Part shown: positions 11,520 through 24,629 of the stretch, piece by piece
How the letters are laid out: each line of letters opens with the position of its first letter
Position numbering within the stretch: position 1 is the first letter of the stretch
NCBI GenBank assembly: GCA_030686995.1
Contig: CM060693.1
Span: forward strand, 111,316,228 to 111,380,227
DNA length: 64,000 bases
Direction of reading: 5' to 3'
Origin: Artemisia argyi
Taxonomy: Eukaryota > Streptophyta > Magnoliopsida > Asterales > Asteraceae
Notes under the pieces: generated by a model
The model's database searches: none
What the model saw: only the letters and a program-made list of their open reading frames with translations
Told to the model about the DNA's origin: nothing
Position numbers and translations under genes: made by a program

Positions 11520-12277
11520 ATGGCCCTTAGGAAAACCACAACTACGACCACATCACCTGCTATGACTCAAGGTGCTATCAAGAAATTGATTGCCGACAGT
11601 GTTGCTATAGCTCTGGAAGAGCAAGCTGCTGCAATGGCGCCATCAAGTAGCAAAAACCGACCCACTATAGAAAGCGAGTCCTCTGCGACTCGGAAGTGTA
11701 CCTATAAGGACTTCATAGCTTGTAAGCCATCTCATTTCAAAGGTACTGAAGGAGTGACAGACCTTGCTCGATGGTTTGAGCGAACTAAGACTGTGTTTGT
11801 GAGGAGCGGTTGTGTCGCTGAAAGCAGAGTCTCGTTTGCTACTGGAACATTGTTGGAAGACACGTTGTCTTGGTGGAACGCAACAGCTCAGAAGATAGGT
11901 GTGGAGGAAGCCTATCAGATCACCTGGGCTGACTTTAAGGAAAAGATGTTAAAGAAGTTCTGCCGTAGAGGAGAGATCAAGAAACTAGAAGATGAGTTTC
12001 ACCTGTTGGTCGTAAAAGGGAATGATCTCAAGGCTTATGATAGGAGATTTCAGGAACTTGCCACACTTTTCCCTTCGAAGGTTCCCAATTTGGAAAAGTT
12101 GTTCGAAAGGTACATTGAAGGACTAGCTAGGAGCATTGAGGGAAACGTCACCTCGTCGAAGCCCCAATCTTTGGAAGAAGCAATGACTATTGCCCAAAGA
12201 CTGCTAGACCGGGAGATTAAGCGTAACTCTGCTCAAGGAAACAACGATCACAAAAGGAAGTTTGATGATCAAAAGAC

Positions 12278-12316
<39 letters not shown>

Positions 12317-12503
12317 CCCTAACTGTAACTATCACCATGACAGAAACACCCACCACAACCAACAAAACCGACGACTGGAAGCTGTCAGAGCTTATGTCGC
12401 CACACCAGTTAAGAATACTGGGTATGCTGGACCTGCCCTATTCTGCGACAAGTGTAAGATGTATCACACTGGACTCTGCTATGCTAAGTGTGGAAAATGT
12501 TAA
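11520..12503 (+). pseudogene. gag: gypsy gag (capsid and first zinc knuckle)
   Basis: Starts MALRKTTTTTTSPAMTQGAI; this ATG is preferred over the upstream one because homologous gypsy Gags begin about here. The capsid domain is clear: YKDFIACKPSHFKGTEG, LARWFERTKTVF, TLSWWNATAQKIG, YDRRFQELATLFP. A poly-Asn tract follows, then the first knuckle half CDKCKMYHTGLC and CAKCGKC. A TAA stop at 12501-12503 falls inside the next knuckle, but the same frame continues (RTGHKTKDC), so the stop is a single-codon lesion. Gag would form the particle and bind RNA. Confidence 0.85.
12278..12317 (+). repeat. (AAC)n microsatellite in gag
   Basis: In-frame AAC run encoding about 13 Asn between the capsid domain and the zinc knuckle of the outer gypsy gag. 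Confidence 0.95.
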
Positions 12504-12962
12504 AGGACTGGACATAAGACAAAAGATTGCAAGGCTACAGGAGCTAACTTGCAACCCATGGCTGTAGTATGCCATGCTTGTGGAGAGAAAGGACACTACA
12601 GGCGTCAATGCCCAAACAAGGACAACAATGCACGGGGAAGAGCGTATGTGTTGGGAGATGGAAATGTCCAGCAAGATCCGAACGTAGTCACGGGTACATT
12701 CTTTTTAAACAACCGCCTCGTTAAAGTTTTATTTGATTCCAGAGCCGATCAAAGTTTCGTATCTATTTCTCTTGCACCTCTACTTAATATTACACCAACC
12801 AAACTAGACACCACATACGAAATTGAACTAGCCGATGGAAAGCTAGTAAGCACTAACACTATACTCCGGGGTTGCACCCTACGCATACTAAACACACCGT
12901 TCGTCATTGACCTTATGCCTATTAGACTTGGTAGTTTCGACGTCGTTATAGGAATGGATTGA
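12504..12962 (+). pseudogene. pol: gypsy second zinc knuckle and aspartic protease
   Basis: Same frame as gag. It holds CHACGEKGHYRRQC (C-x2-C-x4-H-x4-C), then the retropepsin region NVVTGTFFLNNRLVKVLFDS, FVIDLMPIRLGSFDVVIGMD. The active-site triad reads Asp-Ser-Arg instead of Asp-Ser-Gly (residues FDSRADQSF), so the protease should be dead. A TGA at 12960-12962 replaces the Trp that normally follows IGMD. Both lesions are single transitions relative to the family. Confidence 0.8.
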
Positions 12963-14024
12963 CTATCCAAGAACCGTGCTAAAATCATTTGTGACGAGAA
13001 AGTCGTTCAGATCCCTCTTCGAAACGAAACCCTGATTGTTTGTGGTGAGCAAAGTAAAACACGTCTAAGCATCATTTCTTGAATCAAAGTTGTGAAGTAC
13101 AGCGAACGAGGATGTCAAGTCTTCTTGGCTCAAGTCACCGAGAAGAAGTCGGAGGAGAAGCGACTTGAGGATGTGCCAGTAGTCGGGAACTTTCCTGAAG
13201 TATTTCCTGAGGACTTGCCTGGCCTTCTGCCAACACGTCAAATGGAATTTCAAATTGACTTGGTGCCAGGAGCAGCACCCGTAGCACGAGCAGCCTATAG
13301 GCTAGGACCGTCGGAAATGAAGGAGTTATATGAGCAATTAAAGGAATTATCAGATAAAGGATTTATTCGCCCAAGTTCATCACCGTGGGGAGCACCTATG
13401 TTGTTTGTGAAGAAGAAGGATGGAACCTTCAGGATGTGTATCGATTATCGTGAGTTGAACAAACTTACAGTAAAGAATCGATATCCGTTGCCAAGGATTG
13501 ATGATCTGTTTGATCAACTACAAGGATCGAGTGTCTACACGAAGATTGATTTGAGATTGGGTTATCACCAACTGAGGGTTAGGGAAGAAGATATCCCTAA
13601 GACGGCTTTCAGGACGAGATATGGTTACTACGAATTCCAAGTAATGCCATTCGGTATAACAAATGAACCCGCTATATTTATGGATTTAATGAACCGAGTG
13701 TGCAAACCCTATTTGGATAAGTTTGTGATTGTTTTCATCAATGATATCCTTATCTATTCACGTAGTAAGGAAGAGCACGCAGAACACTTAAAGGCTATAC
13801 TGACACTGCTCAGAGAAGAGAAATTATACGCCAAATTCTCCAAGTGTGTTTTTTGGATTGTGAAGGTACAATTTCTTGGTCATGTTATCGACAGTAAGGG
13901 TATTCATATTGATCCTGCCAAGATCGAAGCTGTTAAAAATTGGGCATCACCTATGAGTCCTACCGAGATACGCCAATTTTTAGGTCTTGCCAGATACTAT
14001 CGGAGGTTTATTGAAGGTTTTTAA
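12963..14024 (+). pseudogene. pol: gypsy reverse transcriptase domain
   Basis: The frame continues from the protease with one more stop near 13081-13083. RT blocks are clear: [80 protein letters not shown], then [13 protein letters not shown]. The catalytic pair normally read as F-I-D-D is F-I-N-D, which loses the first Asp and should abolish polymerase activity. [11 protein letters not shown] and [18 protein letters not shown] mark the end of RT. A short deletion at about 14020 removes about a dozen codons and shifts the frame before RNase H. Confidence 0.85.
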
Positions 14025-14565
14025 CACAGAAGAAGAAGAAGTTTGACTGGGGAAAAGAGCAAGAATCGGCATTTCAGTTTTTGAAGCAGAAGCTTTGTGA
14101 AGCACCGATATTAGCATTACCCGAAGGAAGTGAGGATTTTGTGGTATATTGCAATGCATCAATCCAAGGTTCAGGTGCCGTATTGATGCAAAGATTGGAG
14201 GTAATCGCTTACGCTTCTAGACAACTTAAACCCTACGAGGAGAACTACACTACTCATGAACTAGAATTAGGAGCGGTAGTATTCGCTCTTAAGATATGGA
14301 GACACTACCTATATGGAACCAAGTGTACGGTCTTCACCGATCACAAGAGTCTTCAGCACATTTTAGATCAAAAAGAGTTGAATATGAGGCAATGTCGATG
14401 GCTAGAGTTATTAAGTGATTATGATTGTGAGATTCGTTATCACCCTGGGAAGGCCAATGTTGTAGCAGATGCCTTGAGTCGAAAGGAACGACTTAGTTCC
14501 CTTAGAGTCAGATCATTAGGAATGACAGTCAGATCACCACTTCCGTCTCAAATTCTTGAAGTTTA
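14025..14565 (+). pseudogene. pol: gypsy RNase H domain
   Basis: From about 14032 the frame reads [80 protein letters not shown] and [20 protein letters not shown]. These are the RNase H and tether of Ty3/gypsy Pol. It ends abruptly at the GTTTA target site, where the 14-kb element is inserted. The frame of the 570-base ORF beyond 14565 belongs to the inserted LTR. Confidence 0.85.
14561..14565. repeat. target-site duplication GTTTA (left)
   Basis: GTTTA directly precedes the TGTCAC end of the 14-kb element and recurs at 28800-28804 directly after its GTGACA end. Confidence 0.9.
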
Positions 14566-17650
<3,085 letters not shown>

Positions 17651-17664
17651 GTCTTCCCCTCTAA
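17651..17664 (-). other. polypurine tract of the 14-kb element
   Basis: On the minus strand TTAGAGGGGAAGAC lies directly before the 3' LTR start TGTCACAACT. This is the expected plus-strand primer position and agrees with the PBS at the other end. Confidence 0.75.
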
Positions 17665-18818
17665 AGGAACTTCGTCCCGAAGTTCAGTTTGTGTTGGTCT
17701 CTGAAAACGTATTGGTGAAAAGGTGATGATATTCGAGAATTCCAGCGAACTCTAACGATAGGAATTCAACTCTGCTTCAACTGTTCGACCTAACTGTCCA
17801 TGATTTCTACTTGTTCTCCTACAAGGTTTATGTTTTACTTTGGGTTGGATTCCTTTCCAAATGGAATTATGAGTGACTAATCTGAAAAGATGATAATACA
17901 TGGTTGTGTAATCCTGTTGTTCTCTATCAAGGCTCAAGTCTGACGGCCACTAGGCCTACTCTGTCTAAAATATTACATGGTCCAGTGTATATCGGGTTTA
18001 ACTTTCCAAGTTTTCAGAATGATATCATGCCTTTCCTAGGCAGAACTTTCTGCATAACTCTGCCTACCAACTTGAAGTTTTAATGGTTTACAACTTATTG
18101 AACTTGTAACTGATTCTTGACTTGTAGAAAATTTCAGGTTATTTCATGAATGCCTACTAGACTAGTATGTTGGGCTTTTCCCGAGTTTGGCCCATCAATA
18201 GATGGTCTGCGCTTCTTAATGTTTTAAATGTGATACTGGTAATATATACTGCTGAATTCTGCCAGAATTCAAGTTTTGTATGCTAGTTGGTCGATGCTAA
18301 AATGAATCTTAAATGGTTCAATATGCTAAAGGTTCAACCTCTCTTGTTATCCAATTTGTATCATGTCAATCCAAGGGAATGCTTTTAACTTAATTTGTTC
18401 TCCCACTTTAATCTGGATGGTTTGTTGTTCAGGATACCCAATCCAAATGATGTGTGTTATGTACCAACCTAACTTCTGCCAGTTTCTCGCTGTTGGTGTG
18501 ATAACTATTGTTGTAGATGAATTTGGTTTATGATAACTGGTTAGTCTAACCATATCTAGGGTCAATCAGTCATGCTCTGAGCATACTTTCCTATGTTTGA
18601 ATTGTTCTCGCTTTGACCATCGGTCTGAGGATGATAGGTGATGTTCACATCTAAATGGGTTTCTGATGGAAATTCTGAAATGATTGCTTGAAGTCCAAGG
18701 TGAATCGGTTTCCTTAACAGAAATACCTAAAATGGGTACAATAAACCTTTGTGACTAATTCCACAATGTTCGGTCCTTCGAACTTGGCGTTATCTGAAAG
18801 GGATAGAATATAGGTAAC
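17665..18818 (-). pseudogene. pol: decayed gypsy integrase C-terminal half and chromodomain-like tail
   Basis: Minus-strand translation, reading from 18818 down, gives a degenerate integrase core with TYHPQTDGQSEN (about 18610-18640). Next is QIKVGEQIKLKAFPW (about 18360-18400), matching the gypsy F-x-V-G-D-x-V-x-L-K-x-S-P-W block. Then KLNPIYTGPCNILDRVG (about 17955-18010), and close to the LTR EQVEIMDS and IPIVRVRWNS (about 17740-17830), which resemble the chromodomain-type C-terminus of Tekay/Del-like elements. Stops and frameshifts interrupt it. The segment upstream of TYHPQ is separated from the rest of integrase by the nested 2.75-kb element. Confidence 0.7.
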
Positions 18819-18823
18819 AATTT

Positions 18824-19098
18824 TGTTAGAAATGAAGCTGAGCGATATTTACGTGAATTAGAGTAGACAACTAGAATGCATAAAGTGCAGGGATTACTAA
18901 TGTAATATTGTAAAAGTTGTCTTATGTAAGGCCTATAAATATCCTTCAAGGCTTCACTTGAAGGGTGTGGGTGTGCAACATAATTTATAATAATAAAAAC
19001 ATCTTTGTTTCACCTCACCTTCTCTCTACTTTCTCTCTCTAGAATAATGGCATATTTTGATCAACCTCGTCCTCCGGAAGGTAATCTTGGCATCTACA
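18824..19098 (+). repeat. 5' LTR of the small element
   Basis: 275 bp, TGTTAGAAATG...TCTACA. It carries a TATA box (18934-18941), a hairpin directly after it (18943-18964), an AATAATAAAA stretch, a CT-rich run, and near its 3' end an ATG followed by a short open frame (MAYFDQPRPPEG) that runs into the PBS. The same frame is in the 3' LTR. Confidence 0.93.
18934..18964 (+). promoter_or_regulatory. LTR TATA box with downstream hairpin
   Basis: TATAAATA at 18934-18941, then stem CCTTCAAG (18943-18950), loop GCTTCA and stem CTTGAAGG (18957-18964). The hairpin would lie at or just before the expected RNA start. The 3' LTR copy has a longer, differently paired stem. Confidence 0.65.
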
Positions 19099-19100
19099 AT

Positions 19101-19112
19101 TGGTATCAGAGC
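19101..19112 (+). other. primer-binding site of the small element
   Basis: TGGTATCAGAGC, an exact match to the usual plant initiator tRNA-Met PBS, two bases after the LTR end. Confidence 0.93.
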
Positions 19113-19219
19113 TAACCGGGGGCGAATCGTGGTGTTTTTGGGTGAAAAAATCGTGTTTTTGGGTGAATAAAGCGAATCTGGTACTGTTCATCGCAATTTT
19201 ATCGAATTTGGCAGATGAT

Positions 19220-19774
19220 TATCGAGTTTGGCTGATGATTATCGAGTTTGAAGACTGCTTATCGAGTTAGGATATTGGCGAGTTAGATTTTTTTTCTTTT
19301 CAAGTTAGAAATTTTTTTATCGAGTTAGGATACTTAAGACTTACCGAGTTTGAACTCAAGTTTGGCGAGTTAGCCTTTTACCTTATCGTTCATCGACTAA
19401 GGTTTTTTGTGGCTTATACCTAGACGAAACTCTGCCAAATTTTTCTGAGCTTATCGAGTTACAAAAGATCTTACCGAGTTTGACAGATCTTACCGAGTTA
19501 CAATAAGGTTATCGAGTTTGAAGAAGGAGAAAGTTGCGAGTTAGGAGATTATCGAGTTTGAAGGTTACCGAGTTTGGGAAGGTTACCGAGTTAGGAGCTT
19601 ATCGAGTTTGAAGGTTACCGAGTTAGGAGATTATCGAGTTAGGGGTATTACCGAGTTAGGAGCTTATTGAGTTTGAAGGTTACCGAGTTTGGGAAGGTTA
19701 CCAAGTTAGGAGCTTATCGAGTTTGAAGGTTACTGAGTTAGGAGATTATCGAGTTAGGGGCATTATCGAGTTTG

Positions 19775-19776
<2 letters not shown>
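19220..19776 (+). repeat. CGAGTT repeat field
   Basis: About 24 exact CGAGTT words plus several one-base variants, in units such as TTATCGAGTTTGAAGG and TTACCGAGTTAGGAG, spaced about 14-30 bases. The most regular part is 19540-19770. It lies directly after the PBS in the leader position of the non-autonomous element. Confidence 0.85.

Positions 19777-19812
<36 letters not shown>
19777..19812 (+). repeat. internal poly(A) tract (36 A)
   Basis: 36 consecutive A directly after the CGAGTT field, inside the element and not near an LTR edge. It could be a simple-repeat expansion or the tail of a captured RNA. Confidence 0.95.
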
Positions 19813-19814
<2 letters not shown>

Positions 19815-21292
19815 AAATTAATAAACGACCAATTTTTACGCGAGGAGACTAAACGGAAAATTTGAGTAAAATTTATTTTTGAGAGGAGACTAAACGACCA
19901 ATTTTTAGGCGAGATTCAAATTTTGGTATAACGTTGAAAATTTTGGCCCGAAAATCAAATTTTTAGGCCAAAATTCAAATTTTTCGGTGAAATTTTGCGT
20001 AAAAATTTTTAATAATCAAAATTTTCTGGTAACCTTTGCATTGTATTTCTTAGTGATTTCCAAATTTTGAGGGACAAAATTTTCCAATTATATTTTTGGA
20101 GGGAAAATCCGAAATCACTACGAATCAACGAGATTGTATGTCAAGCTTCACCAAAAACACACCACGAATTGCTTAAAAGATCCTGATCAAGATTCACCAA
20201 AGATCAATGGCTAAATTTTGAACGTTATCAAAAGGTGACTACGGGGATAATTTGTTTATTACTTATTTGAGCTTGAAGTGATGTTTCACGGGTGCGTGTA
20301 CTTAGTATCTCAAGGTCTAGGGGTTGGTTGGATGAAGACTTTTGAAGATCCTTGTTTGAGCATTCATGAGATATTGATTAAGACTTGGACATCTAGCTAT
20401 GTGTGAGATCTATAAACGCATAAGTTGGTTCTTAATGCTCACAATAGCTATCACTTTAAGGAGTTACGTTGTAGTTCTCAGTGTCACAAAAGGTTGTGGA
20501 TTGTTCAAGAGATGGATATACAATAAAGGATGGATGGTTGGGTATATGCCACTACCTATATTGTAAGGAGTAATGTTGTTGTGCTCATATAGGTTCTTAA
20601 TCAGGACAGTACAAGCGTAAGTCACAAGTCTGGAGAATTTTACTTCATACTCAAGTTTGTCATATCGGGTTGTCTCCACACGTGGTCACTTACTATTAGC
20701 TAATGGAAGTGAAAAGAGGTTGATCTGAGATGAATTGTAGAGAGAATAGTTATTGCCATTTCACTCATGGGGTATTTATTTGTATGTTGCTTCTAGATGA
20801 TATGTTTATGTACACATATTCATGATGATTCCGAGAGATCGTCATCATCCAGGAGGGAGAAATGTGTACATCGGGGCTTTTATTGAAGAACTGGAAGCAT
20901 TCTAAGTGAGTTGAAGATGACAATATGATGCTCCCCAAACAAACCTATGAAGAAGTTACATATTATCAGTCTAAGATTCATTTTCCGCTGTGCATGAGAC
21001 TGAAGATTATATGGGCAGAATTCAAAGATACTTCTTCAACAAGCATCAAAGTTATATCAAACGGGTTGTCTATTTGGGAGGGAGCATGTAAAAGAAAATG
21101 GCTTACTAATTGGGAGGGAGTAATAACCCAATTAGATTAAGCAAGTGATTCGTCTACAAGTAAAGAAAGATTGCTGGGGATATTTATGAAAAAAAGAGCT
21201 ATGAAGTCTTCCTCAGCATTGTTGCGCTTACTTTGATTGTTTTATTTTACTTGTTAGGAATCATTGTAACCAATTCACGTATATCTCCAGCT
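19813..21292 (+). other. non-coding interior of the small element
   Basis: No gag or pol word in any frame. The first 300 bases are rich in AATTTT words. A 71-codon frame at 20925-21140 (ends SIWEGACKRKWLTNWEGVITQ) and the sentence CATCATCCAGGAGGGAGAAATGTGTACA around 20840-20870 look like remnants of copia 3' sequences, but the match is too weak to name. Confidence 0.5.
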
Positions 21293-21302
21293 GGAGGGAG
21301 AT

Positions 21303-21577
21303 TGTTAGAAATGAAGCTGAGCGATATTTACGTGAATTGGAGTAGACAACTAGAATGCATAAAGTGCAGGGATTACTAATGTAATATTGTAAAAGTTGTC
21401 TTATGTAAGGCCTATAAATACCCCTCAAGGCTTCACTTGAGGGGTGTGGGTGTGCAACATAATTTATAATAATAAAAACATCTTTGTTTCACCTCACCTT
21501 CTCTCTACTTTCTCTCTCTAGAATAATGGCATATTTTGATCAACCTCGTCCTCCGGAAGGTAATCTTGGCATCTACA
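21303..21577 (+). repeat. 3' LTR of the small element
   Basis: 275 bp, 98.5% identical to the 5' LTR by eye (4 transitions). The hairpin after the TATA box (21413-21420) is CCCCTCAAG / loop GCTTCA / CTTGAGGGG at 21421-21444. The purine tract GGAGGGAGAT precedes it at 21293-21302. Confidence 0.93.
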
Positions 21578-21582
21578 AATTT

Positions 21583-23498
21583 GATTCCTTGTGTTTTGTT
21601 CCAACGGATGATAAGACATATGTCCTTCTTTGTCTATTGGGTTTGGTCTCCACTACTGAAGTTCGTGATTAATTTGTGATGTCCTTCCTAATTCCTTCAT
21701 CACATATTCCAAATATTCTTTATTGTCAAGTCACAAATCCTAAATTCATAAGCGATGTTGTAGGGAAATTGGTTCTGGAAATTTGTTTCGCGATTGTGAG
21801 TTTTAGTTGAAATCTTTTTCTGAATAAATGAATTTAGAAAATGGAGCAAATGATTTACTAAGTAATATTTTTCCCGATGATTAAAAATTTCAGTAGTTAT
21901 GAAGTAGAAAAATGTTTTCAAACATGTTGTGATTAAGACTGCTTACCAAAGTTTGATGTTTATGTATATTTCTCATTGTACAATAGTGTTGCTAAAGATT
22001 GACCAAAAAGGATCGTACTTGTTCAAAATAGGAATTTCATAAATCATTTTTCCACAAGGTATGTGATCTATGTAAACGCATCAACTTTACTTAAAAGTGA
22101 AAACACTAACAAGGATAAAATGGTAGAATAGGAAATGTTCGCTTAAATGCATAGATGTCTAACATTTAGTTCCTGAGGTTGGATAATGCCTATTGGTGGT
22201 TATCAGGCATAACTACAAGCATAGGTATTTAGACTAACTTAAGTCCTGAAATAGTTTATCGTTGTAATTGGCAAGGCGAACGTATCACTTGATGTTGCGT
22301 CGATAAATGTCTATTCTGTTTTCCCATGTAGATGAGGAGATATGTTCTGGTTTGATCCCTTGCTTGGTATGAAGGTGAGGTTATCTGAAATTTCTAGAGA
22401 CATGATGGCTTAGAGGAATCTACATCGATATTCTTGATTCAAACAATTGTCCTTTGTGAAAATTTACTGCAGGAAAGTTTATGTATGGATGAGGCCATGT
22501 TTAAATGAAATGCTCTACAGTCTCAATTAGAAGCTTGGTTTATTTCTATTGTGTTGTCCTGCGGACATTTATATTGAGTTAAATCCTGTAGCTCAGTCTA
22601 CCTAGTACTTTTAAACGATAGAATTTGACAACTAAGTTAGAGATGGTGATTCGGATGGTCTCGCAGTATCTTAGAATTTGTTGTTGAGTTATGAATTCTT
22701 TCACTATATACCTCTAGTTCTGTTTAGTAGTTCTGTAATCCTTTCATTGCTTTTCTTGTATCGAGGAATCCTACTTGTAATTGATATGGAAAGTCTCTCC
22801 TAGGGAAGTCTATGGGAAAATCCAACTTAATGGCTAAGTGAGTGACAGGTGGGGTAAGTATCCAGGGATAGTTTGGCAAAAGGGATGTTTATGGAAGTGT
22901 TCCTTTGTTTACAAAACTTTTAAATGAAGATTGTTATTAACAATCCTTTGAAAAGGTAATTATTTCCTTCATGGCATAATCCTTCCTGAATTTTACATAG
23001 GTGATCAGGCTATGTACAATTAAGGACTAATGTTGCGATGTTAGATTTTGTCAAAATATCATAACTTTTCTCAAAAGTTTTAGATGGTGTTCAACGCATT
23101 GTTATTAAAATGGTATCCTGATGTTTTCTTTCAAGTAACATGAAAATTGACTCGCGTAATAATAGTAAATACTTGGTGTAATGACAGAAAAATCAATTTA
23201 TAGGATGGTAATAAAATAGCTTACTTCAGAAATTTTTCTGTAAAACATTTTCCCCATATGATAGTAAAATAGCTTGAATGGTGTATTGGATACGTGGGTG
23301 AATCTTGTCGAATGGTAATAGTCTACTAATTCGTCAAATACAAAATCAACCTAATCCCTAATAAGACAATGATAAAATGTCACGAAACGATTGAAGTCTT
23401 GAGCAATTGGGATAGAAAATGGAGTAAACGAAGGTTATGATTATCACCTAGGTAACAAAAGATAGATATTGCATTGGATAGGAAAGTGCTTAATACAA
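21583..23498 (-). other. unreadable interior of the 14-kb element
   Basis: About 1.9 kb between gag and the integrase remnant. By position it should hold protease, RT and RNase H, but I find no confident motif on the minus strand and it is shorter than an intact pol segment. The part nearest 21583-21720 may be integrase (words like SRTSVVETKP), but this is weak. Confidence 0.4.
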
Positions 23499-24629
23499 CT
23501 AGGTTATGTCATCGTACCAATGGTAAGTACAAAAGGAAAGATACAACCCTAAAGGGCTCGAACTACGGTTTATATATTGAAACAAAGCTCCTCCTGCTGA
23601 AGCATTGTTGTTATCCTTGATGTTGCTAATATCCTGATGGTTCTCTTTCAACAGCTCATGATATTCCTCGTGCGATTTAGTCTTGATTCCAAGTTCTTGA
23701 TTTTCCTTGTTCCTTAGCTCCGGGCAGTCGTTCTTGAAATGCCCTAAGTTCCCACATTTGAAGCAACTCCCTGGGATCCTCTGATTTGTGAGTTTCCTAC
23801 AGTCCTCAGTCTGATGACCCTGCTTTTTGCACACTTCACACGTTTTACTGCAATGATCTCGGTGATGTTCATTACACAGGTTGCAGTAAGGTAACTTTCC
23901 AATATACCTTCTCTTTGTGTGTGGTTCTGCAGCAAAGGCTCTATTCACTTCTTGTCCTTTGGGTGATTGGTGAGCAGCATTGCAACCTAGATTGTTGTTC
24001 CACTTCCTTTTATTGTCACTATTGTTTCCTGATGTCTCGGCGTGAACTATGAGTTCCTTTGCTTCGATCGCCATTTTGATAGCTTCAGACATGGTATCGG
24101 GTTCCCATGCGATGACCAACATACGAATTTCATGGGAGAGTCCCCCGATGTATCTTTCAAGTTTCTTGCTTTCCGGTTCATCCATTGCAGAACCTAGTCG
24201 TGTTAATTCATAAAAATGAGTAGTGTACTCGTCAACATCATTTCCTACCATGGTAAAGTTTAGTGTTTCCTGTTCCTTTGTTCGTAATTCATTTCCTACA
24301 CAAAATGTTATACTCATCATCCTTCTTAGTTTCTCCCAAGAGTGTGAGTAGGCAACATCAACTCCCACCATCTTAATATATTTGGTCCACCATTCCTGGG
24401 CATGATCCTGAAAAGTGCATGTGGCGAACTTAACCTTGTTTTCCTTACGACAGTCGCCACATTGAAATATTGTTTCGATGTCTTCGAACCATTTGAGAAA
24501 TTCCTTTGTGTCTCTAGTTCCGCTAAAGGAGGGAGGATTGCACCCCATAAATTCCACGTGAGTAAGTTCCTTAGTGAGGGCGGTGGCTATGTTCTTGGCA
24601 ATGACTTGTCCAACAGCAGCTTGCGTCAT
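23499..24629 (-). CDS. gag: gypsy gag of the 14-kb element, open over 376 codons
   Basis: Start MTQAAVGQVIAKNIATAL. The capsid domain is clear: VEFMGCNPPSFSGTRDTKEF, LKWFEDIETIF, AQEWWTKYIKMVG, DEYTTHFYELTRL, LERYIGGLSHEIR. Two complete CCHC knuckles follow, CEVCKKQGHQTEDC and CFKCGNLGHFKNDC, preceded by CNLCNEHHRDHC. There is no internal stop. The C-terminal 60 residues (GIKTKSHEEYHELLK and on) do not look like the usual gag-protease joint, so the frame probably runs into rearranged DNA. The Gag would make the particle and package RNA. It is the only intact retroelement protein in the window and could still be expressed. Confidence 0.8.
   Translation of the reverse strand: MTQAAVGQVIAKNIATALTKELTHVEFMGCNPPSFSGTRDTKEFLKWFEDIETIFQCGDCRKENKVKFATCTFQDHAQEWWTKYIKMVGVDVAYSHSWEKLRRMMSITFCVGNELRTKEQETLNFTMVGNDVDEYTTHFYELTRLGSAMDEPESKKLERYIGGLSHEIRMLVIAWEPDTMSEAIKMAIEAKELIVHAETSGNNSDNKRKWNNNLGCNAAHQSPKGQEVNRAFAAEPHTKRRYIGKLPYCNLCNEHHRDHCSKTCEVCKKQGHQTEDCRKLTNQRIPGSCFKCGNLGHFKNDCPELRNKENQELGIKTKSHEEYHELLKENHQDISNIKDNNNASAGGALFQYINRSSSPLGLYLSFCTYHWYDDIT

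Larger units (their letters stand above)
18824..21577 (+). mobile_element. 2.75-kb non-autonomous LTR element nested in the 14-kb element
   Basis: Two 275-bp LTRs (18824-19098, 21303-21577) begin TGTTAGAAATG and end TCTACA. They are flanked by the 5-bp duplication AATTT (18819-18823 and 21578-21582). A perfect tRNA-Met PBS lies at 19101-19112 and a purine tract at 21293-21302. The interior (2.2 kb) has no gag or pol; it contains a CGAGTT repeat field, a 36-base poly(A) and short frames only. The LTRs differ at 4 of 275 positions. It is a non-autonomous element (larger than a typical TRIM) that must rely on proteins of another, probably copia-like, family. Confidence 0.93.
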
